Origin: Tannerella sp.
Lineage (GTDB): Bacteria; Bacteroidota; Bacteroidia; Bacteroidales; Tannerellaceae
Reading direction: 5' to 3'
NCBI RefSeq assembly: GCF_030528505.1
Contig: NZ_JAUMYS010000002.1
Coordinates: forward strand, 21,070 to 85,069
Length of the DNA stretch: 64,000 bases
Each line of letters starts with the position of its first letter. The stretch's first letter is position 1. The position numbers were made by a program, and so were the translations under genes. The notes below the pieces were generated by a model, which ran no database searches, was not told the origin of the DNA, and saw nothing but the letters and a program-made list of their open reading frames with translations. Of this stretch, positions 35,484 to 45,409 are shown one piece after another.

Positions 35484-36113
35484 TTATTGCACATCAAACA
35501 TCTTTTCAATCTGCGAAGATAAAGATACTTGCGTGTATTTTTTAGATTTATGATAAAGATAGATGTTCAGATCGTTCTTAAATTGAGGATTTAGAATCCC
35601 GTCTTTGTAATCTTGTTGAATCATTTTTTTATTGTTAAACACGGTATTAACAATATGTTCGACTACTAAATCACTTAATTCAGTATAGGGCTTGTTTGAA
35701 TTTGCAATTAAAAATTTTTCGACTTCCTGCTTCATGAAGATCAGCGTGTTGTTATCTTTTGGGCAATCGCCTAATGGGAGTAGCATTAACTCAAAATAAA
35801 CGGGACATTGATCGATAGCCTGATACGTGAAATTCTTTAAATACTCTTTTAATATTTTCTTATTAGACGAATTTGGATATTTATGTCTCAATTCACTCAT
35901 TAATTCCTTCACTTTGTCTTGGTTCTCTATTCTCACTTTGTTCCCAAGTTGGATTAGTTCTGTTTGGATTCTCTCTGGAGGTAGCTTTTTAATCTTTTCC
36001 GGATGAATCTCATGACATAGCTTATCAACAAGATAAGTATATTGATCCGACTGAGCGGAACCGATGTATGGGGTCAGAATTAGAGTGGTTAAAATCAAAA
36101 ATTTACCTTTCAT
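35484..36113 (-). CDS. Secreted hypothetical protein
   Basis: A 209-residue protein with a clear signal peptide (MKGKFLILTTLILTPYIGSA, cut before QSDQ). The mature part is helical and charged with two widely spaced Cys (KLCHEIHPEK and QCPVYFEL, GDCPKDN). I do not recognise a family. It is the last gene before the right copy of the GH2 repeat. The 286 bp between the CPBP gene and this gene hold nothing I can identify. Confidence 0.6.
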   Translation of the reverse strand: MKGKFLILTTLILTPYIGSAQSDQYTYLVDKLCHEIHPEKIKKLPPERIQTELIQLGNKVRIENQDKVKELMSELRHKYPNSSNKKILKEYLKNFTYQAIDQCPVYFELMLLPLGDCPKDNNTLIFMKQEVEKFLIANSNKPYTELSDLVVEHIVNTVFNNKKMIQQDYKDGILNPQFKNDLNIYLYHKSKKYTQVSLSSQIEKMFDVQ

Positions 36114-36212
36114 ATACTACATTCTTTTTATTTTGTCTAACTCATAAAGATACGTAATCCTATCATCGATATCTCTCTAAAAGAGCTAATTTAAGCGATG
36201 ACTTACATGCGC

Positions 36213-37098
36213 AAAGATACATTTTTACCTTCACAAAATCAAACAGGTTCCGGATATTGGAGCGTAAAAAATAGAGAGAAGCCTCCTTCTTCCTCATTTC
36301 ATGTGAAAATGTAACATAATCTCTCTTTTTCGTAACATCGAAACAAGCGACTGTTGAATGGATCATCTAATTTCGCATCAAAAAACAGATTGGATATGAT
36401 ACGTCGTGCATTGCTTCTTTTGGTTTTGGTGTATTGTTTGCCGGATGTGGCGTCGCCTGCAGGTCAATCGGCCGACGGGGGGCGCTCCCAAATCTCGTTC
36501 AACTCCGGGTGGCTCTTTTCGAAGAATGAAGCCGACGCCGCCTTGCCGGATAGAGCGACGGCCGGATGGCAAGCCGTACAGCTTCCTCATACCTGGAACG
36601 ATAAGGATGTGCTCGCCGACGGGCAGAGAGGATACTATCGCGGCGTCGGCTGGTATAAGAAACGATTTCGCCTTGTCCCTGAGAAGGGAAAAAGGTATTT
36701 TCTTCGGTTCGAAGGGGTGAATCAAACGGCCGAAGTGTTTGTAAACGGGAAACCGGCCGGAGAACATACGGGTGGTTACACTGCTTTCAACGTCGATTTA
36801 ACGCCTTTCCTCGAGGCGTCGGGAGAGCAGTACATCGCCGTAAAAGCGGACAACAGCCATCGGGATGACGTGCCGCCCCTGTCGGCCGACTTCACCTTCT
36901 TCGGTGGTATATACCGGCCGGTACATCTGATCACCACGGGCGAACAGCATTTCAGCATGTCGGACTACGGAGGTCCCGGAATCTATATCACCACTCCCCG
37001 GGTAACGCCTCACAACGCCGATGTAACCATCGCGTACCACCTGCAAAATCGGAGCGACGTGCCTCAAGCTCTGACGCTCGAGACCGTTGTCCGGAAAG
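36213..37098 (+). repeat. Direct repeat copy B (start of intact GH2 gene)
   Basis: The right-hand copy of the repeat at 30253-31138. It includes 183 bp of upstream sequence and the first 234 codons of the intact GH2 gene. Crossing over between the copies would delete 5960 bp and leave one intact GH2 gene next to the fucosidase. Confidence 0.92.
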
Positions 37099-39050
37099 AC
37101 ATCGCCTCCGCTTTGGCGACGGAAACCACCGCCGTAACGATTCCTGCCTTTGGCGATACGGTTGTGACGGTAACCTGTTCGGACGTGCGGAATTTCGATC
37201 TGTGGAGTCCCGATCATCCGGCGATGTATTACGTGGAGAGCCAGCTGATACAAGCGGGCAAACGAGTCGACAATCTGTCGCAGCCGCTCGGATTCAGAAC
37301 GTTTCGTTTCGATCCGGAAAAAGGCTTTTTCATCAATGGAAAAAACATCAAACTGATGGGCGCCAACCGCCATCAGGACAGGATACCCTACGGCAATGCG
37401 TTGGGCAACGATATGCACCGGCAGGATCTGCGTCTGCTCAAAGAGATGGGGGGCAACTTTTTGCGCAATGCGCATTATCCGCAGGCTACGGAAGTGCTGG
37501 ATCAGGCCGACCGGCTGGGATTTGCCGTATGGGAGGAGATACCTCTCGTAAACGAGGTAACCCTCAGCCCGAAACACGCCGAGAACGCGGCCGTGATGCT
37601 CAAAGAGATGATCAAGCAGCATTACAACCACCCTTCGGTGGTGATCTGGGCCTATATGAACGAGATCTATTGGGCGCACCGGTTTAAGCCGCAAGAGGAG
37701 ATTGCCGGAAGGAACCGGGCGACGCTCGAACTGGCACGACATCTCGAAGACGTTGCGCGGGAGCTCGATCCACATCGGTATACGGCCATGGCAATGCACA
37801 ATTATCCCGCCTACGAGGAGACCGGATTGGGGGATATCCCGATGATTGCCGGATGGAATCTGTATCACGGTTGGTATTACGGCAAATACGAAGATTTTGG
37901 GACGTTTATGGACGAACAGCGGCGCAAATATCCGAAGCGCATTCATTTGATCAGCGAATACGGGGCAGGTTCCGATGTGCGGCTGTATTCCGAAAAACCG
38001 GAGAAGTTCGATTTCACCATCGAAGAGCAGATCCGTTTCACCCGTTCCATCACTACGCAAATCCTCGACCGGCCTTATATTGCCGGAGGCGCGCTGTGGA
38101 ATCTGATCGATTTCAGTTCCGAAAGAAGGGTGGACGCTACTTCCCACATCAACAACAAAGGGTTGGCAACGGCCGACAGAAAACCCAAAGACGCCTATTT
38201 TCTGATGCAGGCGTTGCTGTCGGAAAAGCCGGTAGCACGATTGGGATATCCTTTCCGCAACCGGTGGATACACGCCGCAACTTCGCCATTCGATACACTG
38301 GTGCCTGTGCGGATGCACGCATTCTCGAATCAAAAGAGCTTGTCGCTGTATGTAGACAACCGTCTCTTCGGAGAAGCGGAGGTAAAAAACGGAATGGCCG
38401 AGTGGGAGATGAAGCTCGCTCCGGGGAAGCATCTGTTGTCTCTCGCACCGAACAGTCCGAATACGCCGCAGAAGCAAATCGAGGCTCGGCTGATTCCGTT
38501 CCGTCCGGATGGAATGGCGTCGGAGTTGGCAATGAATGTCGGGGCCAATTACGCCTTTATCGATACCCGCACAGACCTCTACTGGCTTCCCGAACGGACG
38601 TACGAAAAGGGCAGTTGGGGCGTTGTGGGCGGAGAGCCGCTTTACGTAGGGGGCAAAGTGGGTACTAAGGAAGATATCCTCGCTGTGGACGAAGAAGACC
38701 CTCTCTACCAGACGATGCGTGTAAACCCGGAAGGATTCGGAGCCGACGTGCCTGACGGAACGTACGAGATCGAGCTGTTGATGGTCGACTACGTGAAAAA
38801 ATCGCGGCGCTTTGCCGACGAGGACAAAGAGATTGCCTACGAGCCGGGGCGGAGAGTCTTCGGCATATCGGTCAACGGAACGACGATTCTCCCCGAAATC
38901 GATCTGGGCGGCAGCTACGGTTTGAATGTGCCGTGCAGGATCACCTTCAGATATACGGCAACAGATAACGCCGGATTATCGATCCGATTTCACCCCGTCA
39001 GCGGGGAGCCTGTTTTGAGCGCCGTTCGCATTCGTGCCATTGGATTTTAG
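36396..39050 (+). CDS. GH2 beta-galactosidase-like enzyme
   Basis: An 884-residue exported enzyme starting at ATG 36396 (MIRRALLLLVLVYC signal). It has the sugar-binding jelly roll (about 35-200), an Ig-like domain, then the TIM barrel: GFFINGKNIKLMGANRHQDR, HYPQATEVLDQADRLG, WAYMNEIYW with acid/base Glu423 and LISEYGAGSD with nucleophile Glu521. A further 280 residues make C-terminal beta domains, including a malectin-like end. It probably removes non-reducing beta-linked galactose (or glucuronate/mannose; not resolved). It begins the locus with the TonB receptor, beta-helix lipoproteins, phosphatase and GH36-like gene. Confidence 0.9.
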   Translation: MIRRALLLLVLVYCLPDVASPAGQSADGGRSQISFNSGWLFSKNEADAALPDRATAGWQAVQLPHTWNDKDVLADGQRGYYRGVGWYKKRFRLVPEKGKRYFLRFEGVNQTAEVFVNGKPAGEHTGGYTAFNVDLTPFLEASGEQYIAVKADNSHRDDVPPLSADFTFFGGIYRPVHLITTGEQHFSMSDYGGPGIYITTPRVTPHNADVTIAYHLQNRSDVPQALTLETVVRKDIASALATETTAVTIPAFGDTVVTVTCSDVRNFDLWSPDHPAMYYVESQLIQAGKRVDNLSQPLGFRTFRFDPEKGFFINGKNIKLMGANRHQDRIPYGNALGNDMHRQDLRLLKEMGGNFLRNAHYPQATEVLDQADRLGFAVWEEIPLVNEVTLSPKHAENAAVMLKEMIKQHYNHPSVVIWAYMNEIYWAHRFKPQEEIAGRNRATLELARHLEDVARELDPHRYTAMAMHNYPAYEETGLGDIPMIAGWNLYHGWYYGKYEDFGTFMDEQRRKYPKRIHLISEYGAGSDVRLYSEKPEKFDFTIEEQIRFTRSITTQILDRPYIAGGALWNLIDFSSERRVDATSHINNKGLATADRKPKDAYFLMQALLSEKPVARLGYPFRNRWIHAATSPFDTLVPVRMHAFSNQKSLSLYVDNRLFGEAEVKNGMAEWEMKLAPGKHLLSLAPNSPNTPQKQIEARLIPFRPDGMASELAMNVGANYAFIDTRTDLYWLPERTYEKGSWGVVGGEPLYVGGKVGTKEDILAVDEEDPLYQTMRVNPEGFGADVPDGTYEIELLMVDYVKKSRRFADEDKEIAYEPGRRVFGISVNGTTILPEIDLGGSYGLNVPCRITFRYTATDNAGLSIRFHPVSGEPVLSAVRIRAIGF

Positions 39051-39280
39051 CGTTCTGTGGACTGTATCGGCGGTTGTGTAACATAATTCCTCTTTTTGGT
39101 AACCGTATAAATGATGGATATTGGTAAATTAAGATTAACTTCGCAAAACAAATCATGAAGAGGGCGCGCATAGAGATATTATTGGGGATTCGGGTTTAAG
39201 ATGAACATACGGTATGGTTAGATGACAAACGGTTAGATACTTTTATTTTCTAAAAAGACAATCATTGAAAAACAAAACAA

Positions 39281-42109
39281 ATGAAAAGACTCTTACTTTT
39301 TATAGTTACGACCTTCTGCTTGCTCGTTGCGGGGATGTCGGCACAAGCGCAAACCTATGAGATACAAGGGACAATTATCGATGCCGACACGCAGGAACCT
39401 CTTCCCGGAGCAGCGGTGTACGATCAGGCCAATTACAACGGCACGGCCACCGATTTGGAGGGGCATTTCCGTTTGACCGGCCTGAAGAGCGGAAAAACCG
39501 TGCTTACCTTTTCCTATCTGGGATACAAGACCGAAGAAAAAACCGTAAACATGCCTGCCGACCATCATCAGGTGATGAGGATTCGTTTGTCGCCGGCAGA
39601 CAAGGTGCTGGCCGAAGTCATAGTCGTGGGGAGCTTCGAAGGTCAGCAGCGGGCGCTCAACCAGCAACGGGCTGCGGACAACATCAAGAACGTCGTTTCG
39701 GCCGACCTCATCGGAAAGTTTCCCGATAAAAATGTGGCGGAGGCGTTGCAGCGATTGCCCGGGATCAACATTGCCCGCGACAAAGGCGAAGGTTCCACCG
39801 TCTCCATACGCGGTACGCCGCAGCATTTCACCAACATCAGCATCAACGGTGAGCAACTCGCGTCGGTACAGCAGAGCGGGACGAGAACCGAATCGCTCGA
39901 TCTGATTCCGGCAGACCAGCTCGGTTCCATCGAGATCACCAAAGCATTGACGGCCGATATGGACGGCGATGCGGTGGGCGGAAACATCAACCTGAGAACC
40001 CCGACCGCACGATCGGACAAGCTCCGCGTCAAGGGAGACCTCGGGATGGGATTCAACGACCTCTCCGGGAAACTGAACTACATCGGCAAACTGCAACTCA
40101 GCCGGCGCTTCTTCCCCGACGCGAACACTTCGCAGGGACGTTTCGGCGTGCTGGTCAGCGGAAGTTATTACGGGAACAACAACTCCGAAGACCGGATGGA
40201 TGCTTCCTGGTCGGGCATCAAGAAACCGGTCGAGATGGTGAACGAACGTCTCATCATGCCGGAAGATTTTCAGTTCCGGAAGACGGAGAACAAACGTACA
40301 CGTGTGGGCACGACCGTTACGCTCGACTACAAGGTGAAACATCACGAAATCGTCTTCAACTACATGTACAATTACCGGAAAGACGACGACGTGCGCAACC
40401 GCCTGCGATTCGATTTCAACAGAAGCGGGTCGGAATGGATTACGCACGACAGCCTGAGACGCGGAAGAATCCGCCGCGACATAAATCTCTGGAAAGAGAT
40501 CAAGTCGAACCACAACTTCAACCTCGAAGGGACCCACCGGTTTGGCCGCTGGACGCTCGATTGGGGTACGTTCTATACCGTTTCGAAGCGAGACCATACC
40601 AGTACCCGGGGAGATTTCGCGCGCAACGATGTAACCATCGTAGCCGACAATCCGCGGGGGGTATTGGCCGAGGTGCCTCAGTTCAGGCCGATCGTTCCGT
40701 TGAATATCAAAAATCCGCTGTTGTTCGATAATTTCAGGAGGTACGAAGAAGATATGGGAACGACCGACGCCTCGAACCTCGTGGGGAAATTCAATCTTCA
40801 GAAAAACTACATGCTGAAAGATTACGCAGGCGTCTTTAAATTCGGAGGAAAGGTGCGGAGCGTAACGAACGATAAGTTCCGAAATAACCGGGTGCTTTCT
40901 TTCTTCGATCCGAATCAGGAAGTAAATCTGGCCGAAGCCTTTGCGCACGTTGCCGGAAACACCGAGCCGAAGGAGTTTCTGAACGGAAGGTATGCGTTCG
41001 GCCCCAGAGTGGATAAAGAAAAGTTTACCCGTTATATGGCTGCGCACCGGCGATTGCTTACCGAGTCGGACGACTCGTGGGATGCCGAGCGGCTGTCGAA
41101 GAACGATACCTACAACGCTAAGGAGAACGTATACGCCGCCTATCTGATCAACCGCATTCAGATAAAAAAGATTCTGTTGATTACCGGAGTGCGGTACGAG
41201 TACAACGATGTAAATTACAGTGCGTTCGATGTGAAGCGGTCGGGTACGAAGATCGTAGCGACTCCCATCAGCGGCGGAACGAACTACGGCTTTCTGCTGC
41301 CGAGCGTGCACGTCAAGTACAGCCTCGATGAGCTCACCAATTTCCGGTTCGCCTATACCCATTCTTACGCCAAACCCAACTTCGTGGATATCGTGCCGTT
41401 TATCAATTACGACGCCGATGCGGCGCGGCTGTTTATCGGGAACACCAACCTGAAACCTTCGCTGTCGAACAACATCGACCTGATGTTCGAGAAGTACAAC
41501 CGCAGCGGCGGAGTCGTTTCCGCCGGACTGTTCTACAAGAACATGAACCGTTTTCAGTTCACGAGAATCATTCCTTCGCTCATCGAAGACTATCCAGGCT
41601 TCCCTCAAACGGCCGGATTCGAGTTCCGTCAGGAGCAGAACGGCGAAAGAGCGACGGTCTACGGTTTCGAGTTTAATTTTATGCGCAAGCTCAATTTCCT
41701 CCCCGGAGCGATGAAAGGTTTAAGCGCCTACCTCAATTATACCTTCACCGGAAGCGATGCCAGCACGCAGGACCGGAGCAACATGCGGCTGCCGGGACAG
41801 GCCATGCATACCGGAAACGCCTCGCTCTCGTGGGACTATAAAGGGTTCAGCAGCAAGGCCAGCCTCAATTACAACGGCTCGTACATCCATTCGGTGGCCA
41901 GCAACGAGAACGACGATATTATTCAGGACGACCGGTTTCAGCTGGATCTGAATCTCTCGCAGCAGATTACGAAGAAGATCAGCCTCTATGCCGAATTTGT
42001 GAACATCACGAACTCGCCCGCCCGTCAGTATCAGGGAAACAACCGTCAGATCTCGCGCCTGGCCTATTTCGGCTGGTGGACGCGGTTCGGTATCACTTAC
42101 AGACTTTAA
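39281..42109 (+). CDS. TonB-dependent receptor (non-SusC type) with carboxypeptidase-like N-domain
   Basis: A 942-residue outer-membrane receptor. Signal MKRLLLFIVTTFCLLVAGMS ends near AQAQ; a CarboxypepD_reg-like domain covers 28-110 (IQGTIIDADTQEPLPGAAVY). The plug has LIGKFPDKNVAEALQRLPGI and VSIRGTPQHFTNISINGEQ, and SIEITKALTADMDGDAVGG. The barrel ends RFGITYRL. It lacks SusC features and has no SusD neighbour; the next genes encode two lipoproteins that may take the SusD role. The plug sequence resembles Caulobacter/Xanthomonas-type receptors for oligosaccharides. It is 230 bp after the GH2 stop, with no evident gene between. Confidence 0.92.
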   Translation: MKRLLLFIVTTFCLLVAGMSAQAQTYEIQGTIIDADTQEPLPGAAVYDQANYNGTATDLEGHFRLTGLKSGKTVLTFSYLGYKTEEKTVNMPADHHQVMRIRLSPADKVLAEVIVVGSFEGQQRALNQQRAADNIKNVVSADLIGKFPDKNVAEALQRLPGINIARDKGEGSTVSIRGTPQHFTNISINGEQLASVQQSGTRTESLDLIPADQLGSIEITKALTADMDGDAVGGNINLRTPTARSDKLRVKGDLGMGFNDLSGKLNYIGKLQLSRRFFPDANTSQGRFGVLVSGSYYGNNNSEDRMDASWSGIKKPVEMVNERLIMPEDFQFRKTENKRTRVGTTVTLDYKVKHHEIVFNYMYNYRKDDDVRNRLRFDFNRSGSEWITHDSLRRGRIRRDINLWKEIKSNHNFNLEGTHRFGRWTLDWGTFYTVSKRDHTSTRGDFARNDVTIVADNPRGVLAEVPQFRPIVPLNIKNPLLFDNFRRYEEDMGTTDASNLVGKFNLQKNYMLKDYAGVFKFGGKVRSVTNDKFRNNRVLSFFDPNQEVNLAEAFAHVAGNTEPKEFLNGRYAFGPRVDKEKFTRYMAAHRRLLTESDDSWDAERLSKNDTYNAKENVYAAYLINRIQIKKILLITGVRYEYNDVNYSAFDVKRSGTKIVATPISGGTNYGFLLPSVHVKYSLDELTNFRFAYTHSYAKPNFVDIVPFINYDADAARLFIGNTNLKPSLSNNIDLMFEKYNRSGGVVSAGLFYKNMNRFQFTRIIPSLIEDYPGFPQTAGFEFRQEQNGERATVYGFEFNFMRKLNFLPGAMKGLSAYLNYTFTGSDASTQDRSNMRLPGQAMHTGNASLSWDYKGFSSKASLNYNGSYIHSVASNENDDIIQDDRFQLDLNLSQQITKKISLYAEFVNITNSPARQYQGNNRQISRLAYFGWWTRFGITYRL

Positions 42110-42150
42110 TCCCCATGGTTGCAAAAGAAAAACATAAAAAAACAGAGAAC

Positions 42151-43752
42151 ATGAAATTCAAATTGCTATTCTTTTTTTCGATGGTTGGGCTGATGCTTGC
42201 AGGATGCGAGAGGGAGCAGGAGATCGAGCTTCCCGAAGCAACGGTAGTCGTTGAAAATTACGACGGAAACGCTATGGTTCAAGAGCCTGGGGGCGAGGTG
42301 GAACTAAGCGTCGTCTCCCAGTCGTTGGCCGGAATAAAGAAGCTCGAAGTGCTCGCCAACGAGTCGGTTATAGAGACGCTGGAGACCGAGGAACTGTTCA
42401 CGCACCGATACGGCTACACCTACCGTGTGGCGAAGGACGCTCAAACGGGCGATGAAGTCAGGCTCGTTTTCAGAATGGAAGACCGGAGAGGACGAGCCGT
42501 TTCTTCTCCCGCGGTAATCATACGAGTGGACGAGCCGTTCAGGATCGTCGATTTTGTCCGGGGCGGACATACATTTCGGAAAATTTACGGAAGAATCAAC
42601 AAAGACCTTATCCTCACGAAAAAAGAGAAATGGATGGTCGACAGCATTGTGAGTGTCGATCAAGGGGCGACGCTCACGATCGAGCCGGGCACGACGGTCT
42701 ATTTCCGCACGTTCTCGAACAACGACAAGCTCAGCCTGCTTTCCGTCATGCGGGGAGGTAAAATCACAGCCGAAGGCACACGTTCCGAACCGATTGTTTT
42801 CACTAGCGATAAAACGCTTTCGGGAAATCCCGCCCGTGGCGACTGGGGCGGCGTATCGATTCACGGGAATGCTCCTACGAACGCCGGGAAAACGGTGCTG
42901 CGCGACGGATTCAGGTACGGAGGCACGCACGTTTCGGACAATTCGGGACGCTTGCGATTCGTCCGGATCGAATACGCCGGAAAGAAACAGTATCACGCCT
43001 TGCAGCTGTTCGGAGTGGGAAGCGGCACGAAGCTCGAATATGTTCAGGTGTTCGAATGCTATAACAACGCCTTTCGGGTACGGGGCGGAAGAGTCTCTTT
43101 AAAATACATCTCCGGCATCCAGCATGGCGGTTACGGCATCTGGGCTGACGAAGGGTGGCAGGGTAACGGTCAGTTCTGGCTGTTCCAAACCGGCATCAAG
43201 GCCACGCTTATCCCCGTCAATTACTGGAATCAGGCGCGCAGCATCGAATTCAGGAACGACGACTCGTTCTACGAAAAAGAACCGCGCACCACGTTTAAGC
43301 TCAGCAACATTACGCTTGTCGGCAACGGGTATGACGAAGGAACGGATCACGGCACGCGGCGCGGCATAAGAATCCGAACGGGGGCGCAGGGGATTCTGCA
43401 TAACGCCATTGTTACGCAGTTTCCGAGCGACGCCGTGCGTGTGGAAGACCTCCCCATCGAATCGCTGGGAAGCAGCATGCTGATCGACAACATGCGTTCT
43501 TACGACAACTTTGCCAACTGGGAACAGGAGGCAAAAGACTATTTTTTTAAAAGCAATCGCTACAATCTGAAAGAGACGCCCGTCGGCGGCATCTCCATCA
43601 ATAATTTTACGGGAATCGAATCTGTTTCCTACAATCCTACGGCCATGAGCGGCTGGTTTACGAGCGCCCCCTATATCGGCGCGGTAGACCCGGAGAACGA
43701 CTGGACGGCCGGCGGGTCGTGGTTCAGGAACAAGGACGGTTCCTTCAGATAA
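42151..43752 (+). CDS. Right-handed beta-helix lipoprotein, copy 1
   Basis: A 533-residue lipoprotein. The ATG at 42151 gives leader MKFKLLFFFSMVGLMLAGC (Cys19); the longer frame overlaps the receptor gene. An Ig-like/SusE-like domain (about 30-135) is followed by a parallel beta-helix: VDQGATLTIEPGTTVYFR, GKITAEGTRSEPIVFTSDKT, GDWGGVSIHG, LRFVRIEYAGKKQYHALQLF. The family end DPENDWTAGGSWFRNKDGSF is repeated in the next protein. It probably binds the glycan on the cell surface for the receptor 41 bp upstream; no catalytic residues are recognised. Confidence 0.85.
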   Translation: MKFKLLFFFSMVGLMLAGCEREQEIELPEATVVVENYDGNAMVQEPGGEVELSVVSQSLAGIKKLEVLANESVIETLETEELFTHRYGYTYRVAKDAQTGDEVRLVFRMEDRRGRAVSSPAVIIRVDEPFRIVDFVRGGHTFRKIYGRINKDLILTKKEKWMVDSIVSVDQGATLTIEPGTTVYFRTFSNNDKLSLLSVMRGGKITAEGTRSEPIVFTSDKTLSGNPARGDWGGVSIHGNAPTNAGKTVLRDGFRYGGTHVSDNSGRLRFVRIEYAGKKQYHALQLFGVGSGTKLEYVQVFECYNNAFRVRGGRVSLKYISGIQHGGYGIWADEGWQGNGQFWLFQTGIKATLIPVNYWNQARSIEFRNDDSFYEKEPRTTFKLSNITLVGNGYDEGTDHGTRRGIRIRTGAQGILHNAIVTQFPSDAVRVEDLPIESLGSSMLIDNMRSYDNFANWEQEAKDYFFKSNRYNLKETPVGGISINNFTGIESVSYNPTAMSGWFTSAPYIGAVDPENDWTAGGSWFRNKDGSFR

Positions 43753-43789
43753 CCGAGATGAATTTATTAACGATTAAACAGTACGTACA

Positions 43790-45337
43790 ATGAGACCAAA
43801 AAGACATGAATGGATAATGGCTGCACTGTTTCTGGCGGCGATTATCGGCGGCACATCCTGCAAAGACGACAAGCCTCAGCTCGCTATGCCCAAGATAGCG
43901 ATAACGGGCGCTGATTCCATCGATCTGGCACCGGGAGAAACGGTAAAGATTTCTCTGGCTCTCGAGGGAGACGGAGGAGCCAAATCGGTGGTTGTTACGA
44001 AGAACGGAGGATTCCTCAAGGAGTTCCCGGTACATCCTACGGCAACACAGTTCGTATATACGACCGAGGCGTTGCCTAATGGGCTGAAAGAAGGAGAGGT
44101 ACTTCGATACGGCTTTATCCTCAGCAACACCAACGACGTCGACAGCAAAGAGATTCCGTTCGTAATCAAAACGGCTCTTTACCCGAAAATCACCGTCGGT
44201 GAAACTCAGCTGTACAGCTTGAATATCGGAACCGAGGGCATTGTACCCTCGGGGAGCGAAATCACCCTGATCAAAAAACGGAACTATTTTGTACCTCATG
44301 CGCTGACCTTCGAGGCCGGATCGAAGCTGAAAATCGAAGAGGGCGTACACGTGTACATGAATGCGAAAGCTGCGTCACCCGTCAAGATCGAGATTCAGGG
44401 CGAGGCGGATATCGTCGGCACGGCTTCGGCGCCCGTCGTATTCACCAGCTCCAAAACGCTGACACCCGCGGATCCGGCCAAAAGCGGAGACTGGTCGGAG
44501 TTCCGGTTGAGCGGTTCGGAGTCCGCTTCCTCGAACGGGAAAGTGAGCTATGTGCGGATAGAGTATGCCGGCGAACGTGCTTTTCGGCTTGCAAACGTAA
44601 GCGAAGCGACTCAAATCGACCATGTGCAGGTATACCGGTCGTCCGGTGAAGGCGTCATGATTACCGACGGAAAAGCCCGGTTGAAATACATCGTAGCCAC
44701 CGATTGCGAAGGCGGATCGTACCGGTTGGGCGACAAATACGCCGGAAAGATGCAGTTCCTTATCTCCGTCAATTCGGAATATTTCAAAGAAAACGACGAT
44801 TTCACCATCCGTGAAGAGGCCTCGCCTGTGGTATCGAACGTTACGCTGTTGGGCCCCGGTGCCGAGACAAAAAAGAATACGCACGGCATGCGGATGAGAG
44901 GCAGTTCCGCTTCGAAAGTGTACAACTCGATTATTGCCGAATTCCCTCGAAGAGGCATCAGAGCCGTCGAAGAAGTAAAAATAACCGATCTCAACGGATC
45001 GGCGGTATTTGCCTATTCCTATGTCTTCAACGTGCCCAAAGACCCGTATCGAGATTTGGCCAAAGCGTTTGCAGGTACCTTTAACGCCGACGGAACCATA
45101 GCCTCCAATCCGTTCCATAATAACGCGACCAAGCTGGAAGGAGGGAATTATACGCTCAAAGCCGTCGGAGGAATCGGTGTCAAAGACTTTGTCCCCGATG
45201 CCGAGCCGAAGAGTACCTTCGATCCCGTATCGTTAGACGCATTCTTTTCGGCCGCCGCATTTGCGGGAGCTGTGAAGAACGCTGCGGAGGACTGGACAAA
45301 AGGCTGGGTGAAAAATCCCGATGGAACGATCAGATAA
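43790..45337 (+). CDS. Right-handed beta-helix lipoprotein, copy 2
   Basis: A 515-residue paralogue of the preceding protein, 37 bp downstream. Leader AALFLAAIIGGTSC (Cys24). An N-terminal beta domain precedes the beta-helix (FEAGSKLKIEEGVHVYMN, GEADIVGTASAPVVFTSSKT, VSYVRIEYAGERAFRLANV) and the shared end EDWTKGWVKNPDGTIR. The two proteins share architecture but are clearly diverged, so the duplication is old. They likely form the surface-binding part of the TonB system, in place of SusD-type proteins (inference). Confidence 0.85.
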   Translation: MRPKRHEWIMAALFLAAIIGGTSCKDDKPQLAMPKIAITGADSIDLAPGETVKISLALEGDGGAKSVVVTKNGGFLKEFPVHPTATQFVYTTEALPNGLKEGEVLRYGFILSNTNDVDSKEIPFVIKTALYPKITVGETQLYSLNIGTEGIVPSGSEITLIKKRNYFVPHALTFEAGSKLKIEEGVHVYMNAKAASPVKIEIQGEADIVGTASAPVVFTSSKTLTPADPAKSGDWSEFRLSGSESASSNGKVSYVRIEYAGERAFRLANVSEATQIDHVQVYRSSGEGVMITDGKARLKYIVATDCEGGSYRLGDKYAGKMQFLISVNSEYFKENDDFTIREEASPVVSNVTLLGPGAETKKNTHGMRMRGSSASKVYNSIIAEFPRRGIRAVEEVKITDLNGSAVFAYSYVFNVPKDPYRDLAKAFAGTFNADGTIASNPFHNNATKLEGGNYTLKAVGGIGVKDFVPDAEPKSTFDPVSLDAFFSAAAFAGAVKNAAEDWTKGWVKNPDGTIR

Positions 45338-45409
45338 AAGAACGACGTCCGGCAGATACTTGTTTCTTCACAAAAGAGCAGGTATCTGCCCGACGAAAGA
45401 CAAGAAAAA

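Noticed and set aside
36798..38477. 559-codon minus-strand frame opposite the GH2 gene
   Set aside because: Same antisense-shadow effect; the GH2 catalytic motifs on the plus strand are clear.
39293..41608. 771-codon minus-strand frame opposite the TonB receptor
   Set aside because: It is the antisense shadow of a GC-rich gene; the translation is Arg/His/Val-rich with no domain, and the plus-strand receptor is certain.
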